Below are positions 1 to 5,753 of a stretch of 6,578 nucleotides of DNA, piece by piece. Every line of letters starts with the position of its first letter. Within the stretch, counting starts at the first letter, position 1. The translations under genes were made by a program, and so were the position numbers. The DNA is from Ignavibacteriaceae bacterium (lineage in GTDB: Bacteria; Bacteroidota; Ignavibacteria; Ignavibacteriales; Ignavibacteriaceae), in the NCBI GenBank assembly GCA_023231105.1, contig JALNWB010000198.1:1-6578 (forward strand), in the 5' to 3' direction. The notes below the pieces were generated by a model. The model had not been told where the DNA came from. It saw only the letters and a list, made by a program, of their open reading frames with translations, and searched no databases.

Positions 1-33
1 ATGCTCTTTCGGAATAAGAGAATTTATTTTGCA

Positions 34-1011
34 TCATAAATTGAGTTTTAATTCTTGGGCTATTGATCTCTTCAAATCTTTCATGAGGTATTCCAAAATG
101 TTATGATATTTTTCTCTGTATTCTTCACGTGAGAGATCAATCGCAAAAGGGATGAGATAATGAAAAAGATTTGCCTTTAATCCGCCATTTTGCAAATCCT
201 CAACCATTTCCTTAATCGCGCTTTTTAACAATACTGCGTCCGGTATTTCCAATTTGGATTTCCCCACATAAGTATCATCAAGTTTTTGGTATGTTTTATT
301 TAAGCAGCTATTGATGATCCCATCAGCGGTAAAATGAAATTCATCCTGCTCATTCACAAGATCGGAAAGATACAGGTCCATATTAACATGCTTTATCTTC
401 ATAATTAACAAGTGAAGCGGAATGACCGGACAGAACTCAGTATCAGTTTCTAAATAAGTAAAAATGCTTTTTAGAAGATTTTTTTTGTCAGTAAATAACT
501 GAACCGGAAGCTTCTCAAATGCATCTTCATCAATAAAATTTCTATGATTTGCCGGAATGTTTTCTTTACCAACAAAACATGAACCTAAATAGTGGTTTTT
601 GATGAATCCGTTTTTTGTGATAAGGTATTCAATATTGTGAAGAATCTTTGCATAAAAGGGATCAACCTCCGCAAGTGAATTTTGATATTGTTGATGCACT
701 TTGCGCATCAAAATTGAATTCAGAAAAAAATGAGCCTCTTTCTCAGTTGTTATTTCGGGCTGCCAGGCTGCAAACGAGTGTAAGAGATTGTGAAAAGGAG
801 TTCCGTTTTTATCGGAGGCTAATTTGGCTACCGCATCTACGGCTATGTCCTCATGATTTATATCGGAGTGGTAAAAAAAATGCGGATGTTTCTTTAAATA
901 TTTACGGGAGTAGATTAATGCAATCTTACATGAAAATTCTATAAACTCGTTTAAACATTTCCGGGATAAATTCCCATTACGTATTGCTTGTAAAGATTTT
1001 AAGATTTCCAT
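34..1011 (-). CDS. Hypothetical protein with weak sigma-70 region 2-like N-terminus
   Basis: Protein of about 325 residues, function not established. The reading frame stays open upstream to 1122, but I chose the ATG at 1009-1011 (protein begins MEILKSLQAIRNGNL). The extra 37 codons run through the REP palindrome at 1071-1096 and read NGLDHSLRK there, which is translated repeat rather than protein. An A-rich stretch (AAAAGAAAAA) precedes the ATG, with no clear Shine-Dalgarno. Residues about 15-110 are helical (FIEFSCKIALIYSRKYLKK, then DINHEDIAVDAVAKL, then a helix with HFFLNSILMRKVHQQYQ). This order recalls sigma-70 region 2 and a group of ~320-residue sigma-like proteins that I recall from Ignavibacteria. 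The C-terminus (REEYREKYHNILEYLMKDL) is charged and helical. No signal peptide or membrane segment is seen. The coding frame is supported by its length; the sigma-like assignment is inference from remembered patterns. It is transcribed divergently from the gene at 1292. Confidence 0.65.
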   Translation of the reverse strand: MEILKSLQAIRNGNLSRKCLNEFIEFSCKIALIYSRKYLKKHPHFFYHSDINHEDIAVDAVAKLASDKNGTPFHNLLHSFAAWQPEITTEKEAHFFLNSILMRKVHQQYQNSLAEVDPFYAKILHNIEYLITKNGFIKNHYLGSCFVGKENIPANHRNFIDEDAFEKLPVQLFTDKKNLLKSIFTYLETDTEFCPVIPLHLLIMKIKHVNMDLYLSDLVNEQDEFHFTADGIINSCLNKTYQKLDDTYVGKSKLEIPDAVLLKSAIKEMVEDLQNGGLKANLFHYLIPFAIDLSREEYREKYHNILEYLMKDLKRSIAQELKLNL

Positions 1012-1070
1012 TTTTTCTTTTAATTGCCAAAAGCAACATACCACATTTTTTAAATACAGAAAAATCTTCC

Positions 1071-1096
1071 GTAGGGAATGGTCGAGACCATTCCGT
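1071..1096. repeat. REP-like palindrome, left half of an inverted pair
   Basis: GGAATGGTCGAGACCATTCC at 1075-1094 is a perfect 20-bp palindrome. It is flanked by GTAG on the left and GT on the right, reading GTAGGGAA...TTCCGT. The second palindrome at 1149-1168 has the same flanks on the opposite strand. Either strand could form a hairpin with a 9-bp stem, depending on the loop. The element sits in the 5' region of the minus-strand gene that starts at 1011. Confidence 0.8.
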
Positions 1097-1140
1097 TTTA
1101 AATTTACAAAACAGTGATACAAATTATTAAATCTTGGTTA

Positions 1141-1172
1141 TTCGGCACGGAACGCTCGCGAGCGTTCCCTAC
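1141..1172. repeat. REP-like palindrome, right half of an inverted pair
   Basis: GGAACGCTCGCGAGCGTTCC at 1149-1168 is a perfect 20-bp palindrome. On the minus strand it reads GTAGGGAA...TTCCGTGCCGAA, so its GTAGGGAA and TTCCGT edges match those of the palindrome at 1071-1096 in the opposite orientation. The palindrome centres differ (GCTCGCGAGC against TGGTCGAGACCA). Two REPs facing each other about 50 bp apart are the usual layout of a REPIN. The GC-rich block stands out from its AT-rich surroundings. No REP-associated tyrosine transposase (RAYT) is in the window. Confidence 0.8.
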
Positions 1173-1291
1173 AAAAATAAATTTGCACATTTTTCCGAAA
1201 TACCGGTTTTTATAAATATTATTAAGAAAAACGGTGAGGGATTTTATTTAACAGGTTATTAGTTTTCAATTATCATGGAAGGAATAAAACA

Positions 1292-1765
1292 ATGGATCAA
1301 AATCTTATCTCAGCAGAAATTAGTCCGGCAGACGCTTTAGCGGTAGAACAATTGCTTGCACAAGCGAGGGAAAAACTTCCTTTTTTACTTACCCTTTCGC
1401 CTGAACAGCGGCAGAACCTTACCAAAGCCGGAAATGCTTATAAATCTTTTCTGGACAAAGCGGTTCAAGTTGTAAACCAATATCCCCAAATCCTCAGCAA
1501 TCTTTTTGATAAAGAAGAATTTTTACGGGACTATGCTTTGGCGGTTGTAATAACTCCTCTTGTTTCTTCGGCATCTTCTTTAGCTCAAGCCCTGGAAGAT
1601 ACTCATCTGGCGCTTAGAAGCGATAGTATGATGGCGGCGTTAGAAGTTTACAACTCAGTACAAACTTCCGTTGCTAAAGTCCCCGGTTTGCGCTCTATTC
1701 TTGATGAAATGCAAGTCTTTTTCGCTAAAAAACGGCAGGCTCCTAAACCGGAAGTAAAGCAGTAA
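1292..1765 (+). CDS. Small helical conserved hypothetical protein
   Basis: Protein of 157 residues with no known function. GGAAGGA at 1277-1283 is a good Shine-Dalgarno 8 bases before the ATG and fixes the start. The sequence is soluble and mostly helical, with no signal peptide or membrane segment. Visible blocks are REKLPFLLTLSPEQR at residues 26-40, an FLDKAVQVVNQYP helix, a SSASSLAQALEDTHLAL helix, and MMAALEVYNSVQTS with a C-terminal LDEMQVFFAKKRQ. The 'EKLPFL..LSPEQR' block and the 'L.DT..A..S....AALE.YN' block match a family of small uncharacterised proteins that I recall from Bacteroidota and Ignavibacteria; none has a role known to me. The end (APKPEVKQ) is probably a disordered tail. 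It stands alone, followed by a hairpin at 1805-1821 that may end its transcript, and then by the 21-bp tandem array. Confidence 0.85.
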   Translation: MDQNLISAEISPADALAVEQLLAQAREKLPFLLTLSPEQRQNLTKAGNAYKSFLDKAVQVVNQYPQILSNLFDKEEFLRDYALAVVITPLVSSASSLAQALEDTHLALRSDSMMAALEVYNSVQTSVAKVPGLRSILDEMQVFFAKKRQAPKPEVKQ

Positions 1766-1804
1766 AGACAGTCGGCAGTATAAGCGCATTTGTCACACGG
1801 TTTA

Positions 1805-1821
1805 AAAACCTTCGAGGTTTT
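1805..1821 (+). terminator. Hairpin after the 1292-1765 gene, possible terminator
   Basis: AAAACCT at 1805-1811 pairs with AGGTTTT at 1815-1821 around a TCG loop, 40 bases after the stop codon. The 3' arm ends in four T, giving a short A-stem/T-run of the kind seen in bidirectional rho-independent terminators. The same palindrome occurs inverted at 1867-1882, so this may be first of all a dispersed repeat that also serves as a terminator. Confidence 0.45.
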
Positions 1822-1882
1822 AACGAGATTGATAAAAAAGATAAAAGCAATCGAGGTAAACAAGCCAAACCTCGAAGGTTTT
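1805..1882. repeat. Inverted pair of small palindromes (REPIN-like)
   Basis: The 16 bases AAAACCTTCGAGGTTT at 1805-1820 are exactly the reverse complement of AAACCTCGAAGGTTTT at 1867-1882. Each arm is itself a near-palindrome (AAAACCT/AGGTTTT and AAACCT/AGGTTT around 3-base loops). The pair could fold as two small hairpins or one long cruciform with a 46-base loop. The architecture of two palindromes in inverted orientation is the same as that at 1071-1172, but the sequence is different. Confidence 0.75.
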
Positions 1883-1937
1883 GGCACTTGGAAAAACGTT
1901 CTTTTTAAGAAAAAACCAGCTTTTAGCCAGTACAAAG

Positions 1938-2084
1938 CGGTTCAGAGCCGGTAATTTTGGGTTCTGAACTGCTGCGGAAGGGTTCTGAACTGCTACGGAA
2001 GGGTTCTGAACTGCTACGGAAGGGTTCTGAACTGCTACGGAAGGGTTCTGAACTGCTACGGAAGGGTTTTGAACTAGTAGACAG
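1938..2084. repeat. Tandem array of a 21-bp unit
   Basis: Five near-perfect 21-bp units start at 1959, 1980, 2001, 2022 and 2043. They are built around GGGTTCTGAACTGCT and differ at one base (unit 1 has GCTGCGG where the others have GCTACGG). A diverged unit follows at 2064 (GGGTTTTGAACTAGT). An older one precedes at 1938 (CGGTTCAGAGCCGGTAA), exactly in register. Each unit holds the small dyad GTTC-T-GAAC. Because 21 is a multiple of three, four of the six frames stay open: GSELLRK and VLNCYGR on the plus strand, SSEPFRS and SVAVQNP on the minus strand. None has a convincing start, ribosome binding site or non-repeat body, so I read this as a minisatellite rather than a gene. Confidence 0.9.
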
Positions 2085-2326
2085 AAGTATAAAGCCCTTA
2101 TTGAGTTGGTAAAAACCGGAAGCAAGCAACTTTTAGCCGATGTTGAGCAGTTTCCAATTGGTCTGGAGCGGTAAAAAGCTGGTAGGAAGCGGTTTTGAAC
2201 CGAAAGGAGTAGCGAGAAGTCACGAAAATTGGTTCTGAAGTGGCATATTAAATATTAAGATAAAAGATATGAAATAGTTCAAATTATAATTTTGGTGTAG
2301 TTGCAATAAACATTGATGAGGTAGAA
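2085..2326. other. Gene-free spacer with decayed repeat traces
   Basis: No credible gene is seen. CAACTTTTAGCCGATGTT at 2127 onward resembles CAGCTTTTAGCCAGTACA at 1917 onward (19 of 27 positions match over 1917-1943 and 2127-2153), and the two lie exactly 210 bp, or ten 21-bp periods, apart. CGGTTTTGAACCG at 2190-2202 is another unit-like stretch exactly eleven periods from 1959 and forms a 5-bp hairpin. GGTTCTGAAGTGG at 2231 is a further relative, out of register by two bases. The plus-strand frame over 2073-2174 reads KYKALIELVKTGSKQLLADVEQF and then stops; it has no start codon and could be a decayed coding remnant. The leader of the lipoprotein gene at 2327 occupies the end. Confidence 0.5.
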
Positions 2327-2923
2327 ATGAAGAAGTTAATGATGATGGGCATCTTCTGCTTGTTTTTAATTGTCGGGTGTAAAAAAGATTCAGATAATCC
2401 TATAGTGCCCACTAGTTCCAATGGCTTGTTTCATTTTAAAATCGGTGATCAGGCGACTGTCGTTATTAAGGAATACTCCATAAAAAATGGCGTGGATTCT
2501 TTAATAAATCAATCTGAATATACTTACACAATATTAAGAGACACTGTTTTCGACAGTTTTACCTGGTATTCGTATTCTGTTCATGTAGCAACCTGGATTA
2601 CAAATAAAAACGATGGCGTATGGCAGGCAGACAGGCAACAAAACGGGAGTTTATCTACATTCATGTTATATAAATACCCATGTGCAAAAGGTGATACATT
2701 CAATAGCCTTGGAGGTAATGTTCTAGTAGTAACAACAGATACAACAATTTCGGTTTCGGCAGGAACTTTTAAATGTATTCAATATAGAGAAATCGATCAG
2801 TATTCTTATGAAGATATTTATATTTCTGAAGGTCTAGGAATTGTAAAAATTTTTGGATTGGCTTACGAATACAACCACCAATCAAAAATGATTCAAGAAT
2901 TGAAAAGTTATTCTCTGAAATGA
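2327..2923 (+). CDS. Lipoprotein with small beta-rich domain
   Basis: Lipoprotein of 198 residues, function unknown. The N-terminus is a type II signal peptide: KK at residues 2-3, a hydrophobic core, and lipobox IVGC with Cys18 as the lipidated residue. The mature protein starts CKKDSDNPIVPTSSNG, a charged then Pro/Ser/Thr-rich linker. The body, about residues 30-198, alternates short beta-type segments. It carries an SAGTFKC block (residues 144-150) followed by YISEGLGIVKIF (about 165-176), a pattern I associate with small secreted proteins of this lineage, where a '(P/S)AGTF.C' strand is followed by 'G(L/V)G.VK'. GAGGT at 2318-2322 is the ribosome binding site and supports the start. It is the first of three lipoprotein genes with the same leader; 179 bp separate it from the next. 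Probably outer-membrane anchored. The domain family is not firmly recognised. Confidence 0.85.
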   Translation: MKKLMMMGIFCLFLIVGCKKDSDNPIVPTSSNGLFHFKIGDQATVVIKEYSIKNGVDSLINQSEYTYTILRDTVFDSFTWYSYSVHVATWITNKNDGVWQADRQQNGSLSTFMLYKYPCAKGDTFNSLGGNVLVVTTDTTISVSAGTFKCIQYREIDQYSYEDIYISEGLGIVKIFGLAYEYNHQSKMIQELKSYSLK

Positions 2924-2924
2924 T

Positions 2925-2947
2925 TTCATTTTATAGCTTCAAATGAA
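2925..2947 (+). terminator. Weak stem-loop after the first lipoprotein gene
   Basis: TTCATTT at 2925-2931 pairs with AAATGAA at 2941-2947 around a 9-base loop, directly after the stop codon, and TGACTGTTTTTC follows. The stem is AT-rich and the T-run starts six bases late, so it is at best a weak terminator. Confidence 0.25.
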
Positions 2948-3102
2948 TGACTGTTTTTCAATAAAAAAGTTTTAGGTAGAAACATAAAAAAACTATCATT
3001 AATAATGATGAAGTAAAAAGCTGAAAATTTTTTAAACAACTTGAAAACTAAAACGTATTAATTTCTAATTAAGCTTATTAATTAATTAAAGGTGAATCCA
3101 TT

Positions 3103-4044
3103 ATGAAGATTTTGTTTATTCTTTTGTTTTCATTTTTCATCATCATCTTTTCAAGCTGTAAAAAAGATGATAGCAATCCAACGCAACCAACAAACAACGC
3201 TCCCAGCACACCAAGCAATCCCATTCCTATAGACGGTACAACAGAAGTGAGTCGCTCACCGGTCTTAAGTTGGACTTGTAGTGATCCCGACGCTGGCGAT
3301 AGCGTCAAATATGACCTATACCTTGCTTCCGTAAATCCACCAAACACTCTAACTGCTTCAAGTTGGATTTACCCAAATTACAGTTTAACAGGTCTCGATA
3401 CTAATAGGACATACTACTGGCGAGTGACTGCCAAGGATTCAAGGGGTGCTTCGTCGGTTGGTCCAATTTGGAGATTTACAACTACCACCCAAAACATTAT
3501 TTACCAAGATGACTTTGAAAGTTATCAACTAGGTTCATTTCCTCCTGGATGGGTTTCTAATGGTGTAACGACAGGAATAACGATTTCAAATTACGCCTAT
3601 CATTCGTCCGCACAATGCTTGAAGATAAGCGGGGTTGGTGGGTTGTCTGGAGTTTTCCGATTAATACCAACCTTTCCTGACACTGCCTCTATGGAGTTCT
3701 GGATTAAGAGTCCTTCAAATCTTCCTGGCACAGATACTAGTTGGTGCGCTTTCGGAATTGAGACTTATTGGCAAATTAGTTTCTTCGCGCAAGATAGTAG
3801 TATTCTATTGAACGATTATTACACACCAGGATTCAAGTTTTTGGGGTACTTCCAACCCGGCAATTGGTATAAAATGAAAGTTAAATATAATAAAATTGAC
3901 AATAAGCTATCTTGCTGGGCAAATGATGTCTTACTTATAAACAACACTGCCATTTTGCCATATCCGTCGGGATTATTTAGATTTGCTTTTGGTACCTCTG
4001 ATTCACGAAAAGAATTTTATATTGATGATTTAATCATATGGTAA
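3103..4044 (+). CDS. Surface lipoprotein: fibronectin type III plus jelly-roll domain
   Basis: Lipoprotein of 313 residues. The signal peptide is followed by lipobox FSSC with Cys19 lipidated, and then KKDDSNPTQPTNN, a charged linker almost identical to that of the gene at 4179. Residues about 33-127 form a fibronectin type III-like domain: PSTPSNPIPIDGT, SPVLSWTCSDPDAGD, SLTGLDTNRTYYWRVTAKDS and a closing WRFTT strand. Residues about 134-313 look like a concanavalin/LamG-type jelly roll: it opens with YQDDFESYQLGSFPPGWV and closes with FYIDDLIIW, as such domains often end in a 'hhhDDhhh' strand. No catalytic motif is seen, so binding or adhesion is more likely than enzymatic activity; this is inference. 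AAAGGTGA at 3088-3095 is the ribosome binding site. The CKKDD after the lipobox resembles the Bacteroidota lipoprotein export signal for surface display. The stop codon is followed within ~20 bases by the repeat region at 4064-4155. Confidence 0.88.
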   Translation: MKILFILLFSFFIIIFSSCKKDDSNPTQPTNNAPSTPSNPIPIDGTTEVSRSPVLSWTCSDPDAGDSVKYDLYLASVNPPNTLTASSWIYPNYSLTGLDTNRTYYWRVTAKDSRGASSVGPIWRFTTTTQNIIYQDDFESYQLGSFPPGWVSNGVTTGITISNYAYHSSAQCLKISGVGGLSGVFRLIPTFPDTASMEFWIKSPSNLPGTDTSWCAFGIETYWQISFFAQDSSILLNDYYTPGFKFLGYFQPGNWYKMKVKYNKIDNKLSCWANDVLLINNTAILPYPSGLFRFAFGTSDSRKEFYIDDLIIW

Positions 4045-4063
4045 AGAAAGTTTTATCATTGTG

Positions 4064-4155
4064 GGCATGGCGGCCAATAATTGCAACCACGATGTGTACT
4101 CTACAGTTGTGGCATTGCTGTTTTTGTCGTCGGCTTAAAAACAACACCGTTAGAA
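4064..4155 (+). repeat. attC-like repeat copy 1 (weak), upstream of the third lipoprotein gene
   Basis: This stretch shares three blocks, in the same order, with the sequence after the third lipoprotein gene: GCATGG (4065-4070), AACCACG...TGTGTA (4085-4098) and ACCGTTAG (4146-4153). The GTTAGAA at 4149-4155 fits the integron right-core pattern GTTRRRY except at its last base. A clear complementary left core is not visible, so on its own it would not be called attC. The start codon of the next gene is 29 bases after the putative G/TT exchange point. The middle of the element contains the stem-loop at 4083-4118. Confidence 0.35.
4083..4125 (+). terminator. Stem-loop followed by T-run between two lipoprotein genes
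   Basis: GCAACCAC at 4083-4090 pairs with GTGG at 4109-4112 and TTGC at 4115-4118, leaving a two-base CA bulge. Inside it, TGTA and TACA can pair around CTC. TG and five T follow at 4121-4125. This suits a rho-independent terminator for the gene ending at 4044. It lies inside the attC-like repeat, and attC stems are themselves known to act as weak terminators, so the two readings do not exclude each other. Confidence 0.4.
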
Positions 4156-4178
4156 AATAAATATAAGGATAACTCGTT

Positions 4179-5744
4179 ATGAAAAAATTACTACTTCTTT
4201 TTTCGGTTTCTTTTTTAATTATCTTTTTAAGTTGTAAAAAAGATGATAACAATCCGACAACACCTTCGAATGGAACGATACAAGGTAAAGTAACAAATAT
4301 TACCGGCGATACTGTGATAGTTAATGCAAATGTTTCAACTAATCCCTCCACTAGTTCGGTCTCAACAAATGCCCTTGGTGAATATACAATTAGTGATGTT
4401 GCAGTTGGCACTTACACAGTTACAGCAACTAAGGGTGGATATACTTCCGGTAATGTCTCTGTAAGTGTAACTGCCGGTAAAACTACAACCGCAAATATTC
4501 AAATGAGTATTCAAACTGGAAATATTTTACCAACACAAGGTTTAGTTGCTTATTATCCATTCAATGGAAACGCTAATGATGAAAGTGGAAATGGAAATAA
4601 TGGGACGGTGAACGGCGCAACACTCTCAAGTGATAGATTTGGAAATGCAAATAAGGCATATAGCTTTAATGGTACAAGCAATTATATTGAAGTATTAGAT
4701 AATCCTACTCTAAGATTTACTAACAGTTTTTCAATTTCTTTATGGGTATCATTAACAAGTCCTTATCGTCTTAATTACAATATGACACTACTCGGAAAAT
4801 CATTAGGCTCAACTTACCGTGATTCATATACGATCTATACAGGGTATTGGGGTGCTGGTGTTAGATCTACTTGTACAGGTTCCGGCACTATTTCCGGAGG
4901 GGAGGAAGGTATTACATCTACCTTTGGTCTAGAAATAAGTACTTGGTATAACACAACTTGGGCATTTGATAAAACATCAAATCAACAATCCCTATATATA
5001 AATGGAAACTTAATCAAGAGTCAATCTATATCTTACTCTATTGATTACGATAATCACCCATTGGCAATAGGTAGAGGTTTGCTAAATGGAAGTTTCGCAG
5101 AATTTTTAGATGGCAAACTCGATGACATTCGTATTTACAATCGAGCATTGAATGCAACAGAAATTCAACAACTTTATACTGAAGGTGGGTACGTCCCCCC
5201 TTCTTCATTTTCAGATAATTTTAATGATGGTGACTTTACAAACAATCCCGAATGGACAGCAAATGTAAATAGTAGCGGTTGTCAACTTGGCACTATCTCA
5301 GTGATAAATGGTGAATTGAAAGCGAACCAAACCAATAGCAGTGGTTGTAGCAGCGGGTCATTCATAAAGATTAACGTGAACATACCTCTCTCCGATAGCA
5401 CCAAAATACAATTCGATGTTAAACCCACCTTCTCCGACGTTGAAGGAGGCGCAGGAGTACAAAACGATGAATATCCTGCCGTCATCAATTTGTGGCTGGC
5501 AACATCAAATGTTGATACGGTGGTAGTCAGATTAGCATATAACTATCGAGGAGGTGCAAGTTGGACTGGTGCCAAATACATTGTGGTAGCGTTCCCGGCA
5601 TGTCAACAGAATGTCTGGAGGAGAAATGAACAATTTGTGATTAGGAATTATGTTCCCAATGCCGTGAAGATAGTTAAACTTCAGGCAGGTGGTCAAGGTT
5701 GGAATTTTGAAGGTTACTTCGATAATATCAGGATTGTGAATTAG
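4179..5744 (+). CDS. Multidomain surface lipoprotein: CarboxypepD_reg-like, LamG, second jelly roll
   Basis: Lipoprotein of 521 residues. Lipobox FLSC has Cys19 lipidated, and KKDDNNPTTPSNG follows. Residues about 32-110 are a carboxypeptidase-regulatory-like/PEGA-type beta sandwich (GTIQGKVTNITGDTV, TNALGEYTISDVAVGTYTVT, KGGYTSGNVSVSV, TTTANIQM). Residues about 121-334 are a LamG-3/concanavalin-like domain with the typical GLVAYYPFNGNANDESGNG opening, GTVNGATL, the SISLWV strand, and the DDIRIYNRALNATEIQQLY closing strand and helix. Residues about 344-521 are a second jelly-roll-like module (FSDNFNDGDF at the start, YFDNIRIVN at the end). NSSGC occurs twice in it, at 364-368 and 386-390, so the two cysteines could form a disulfide. 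No glycosidase motif is seen; glycan or matrix binding is the likely role, by inference. AAGGA at 4165-4169 is the ribosome binding site. The short leader and the attC-like sites on both sides suggest a mobile gene cassette. Confidence 0.9.
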   Translation: MKKLLLLFSVSFLIIFLSCKKDDNNPTTPSNGTIQGKVTNITGDTVIVNANVSTNPSTSSVSTNALGEYTISDVAVGTYTVTATKGGYTSGNVSVSVTAGKTTTANIQMSIQTGNILPTQGLVAYYPFNGNANDESGNGNNGTVNGATLSSDRFGNANKAYSFNGTSNYIEVLDNPTLRFTNSFSISLWVSLTSPYRLNYNMTLLGKSLGSTYRDSYTIYTGYWGAGVRSTCTGSGTISGGEEGITSTFGLEISTWYNTTWAFDKTSNQQSLYINGNLIKSQSISYSIDYDNHPLAIGRGLLNGSFAEFLDGKLDDIRIYNRALNATEIQQLYTEGGYVPPSSFSDNFNDGDFTNNPEWTANVNSSGCQLGTISVINGELKANQTNSSGCSSGSFIKINVNIPLSDSTKIQFDVKPTFSDVEGGAGVQNDEYPAVINLWLATSNVDTVVVRLAYNYRGGASWTGAKYIVVAFPACQQNVWRRNEQFVIRNYVPNAVKIVKLQAGGQGWNFEGYFDNIRIVN

Positions 5745-5753
5745 CCAATCAGA

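Noticed and set aside
4..20. CTCTT...AAGAG hairpin just beyond the stop codon of the 34-1011 gene
   Set aside because: The stem is only 5 bp and no T-run follows on the minus strand, so it is not a credible terminator.
648..944. Plus-strand open frame of 98 codons
   Set aside because: It lies antisense inside the long minus-strand gene at 34-1011, has no ribosome binding site, and its peptide shows no recognisable domain.
1012..1122. N-terminal extension of the minus-strand gene to the ATG at 1120-1122
   Set aside because: The extension reads through the REP palindrome at 1071-1096 and so is translated repeat; the ATG at 1009-1011 is a better start.
1820..2129. Two minus-strand open frames of 68 and 101 codons with SEPFRSS and VQNPSVA repeats
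   Set aside because: They are open because the 21-bp unit has no stop in those frames. Outside the array they only read palindromes and the 3' end of the neighbouring gene in antisense.
2287..2294. TAATTTTG, a match to the Bacteroidota -7 promoter element TAnnTTTG, 33 bases before the first lipoprotein gene
   Set aside because: No TTG/TTTG -33 element is found at the expected spacing, and such a match is likely by chance in AT-rich sequence.
3078..3347. Minus-strand frame of 89 codons, and a similar one at 4034-4411
   Set aside because: Both are antisense to the signal-peptide and linker regions of the lipoprotein genes; their similarity to each other only mirrors the similarity of the leaders.
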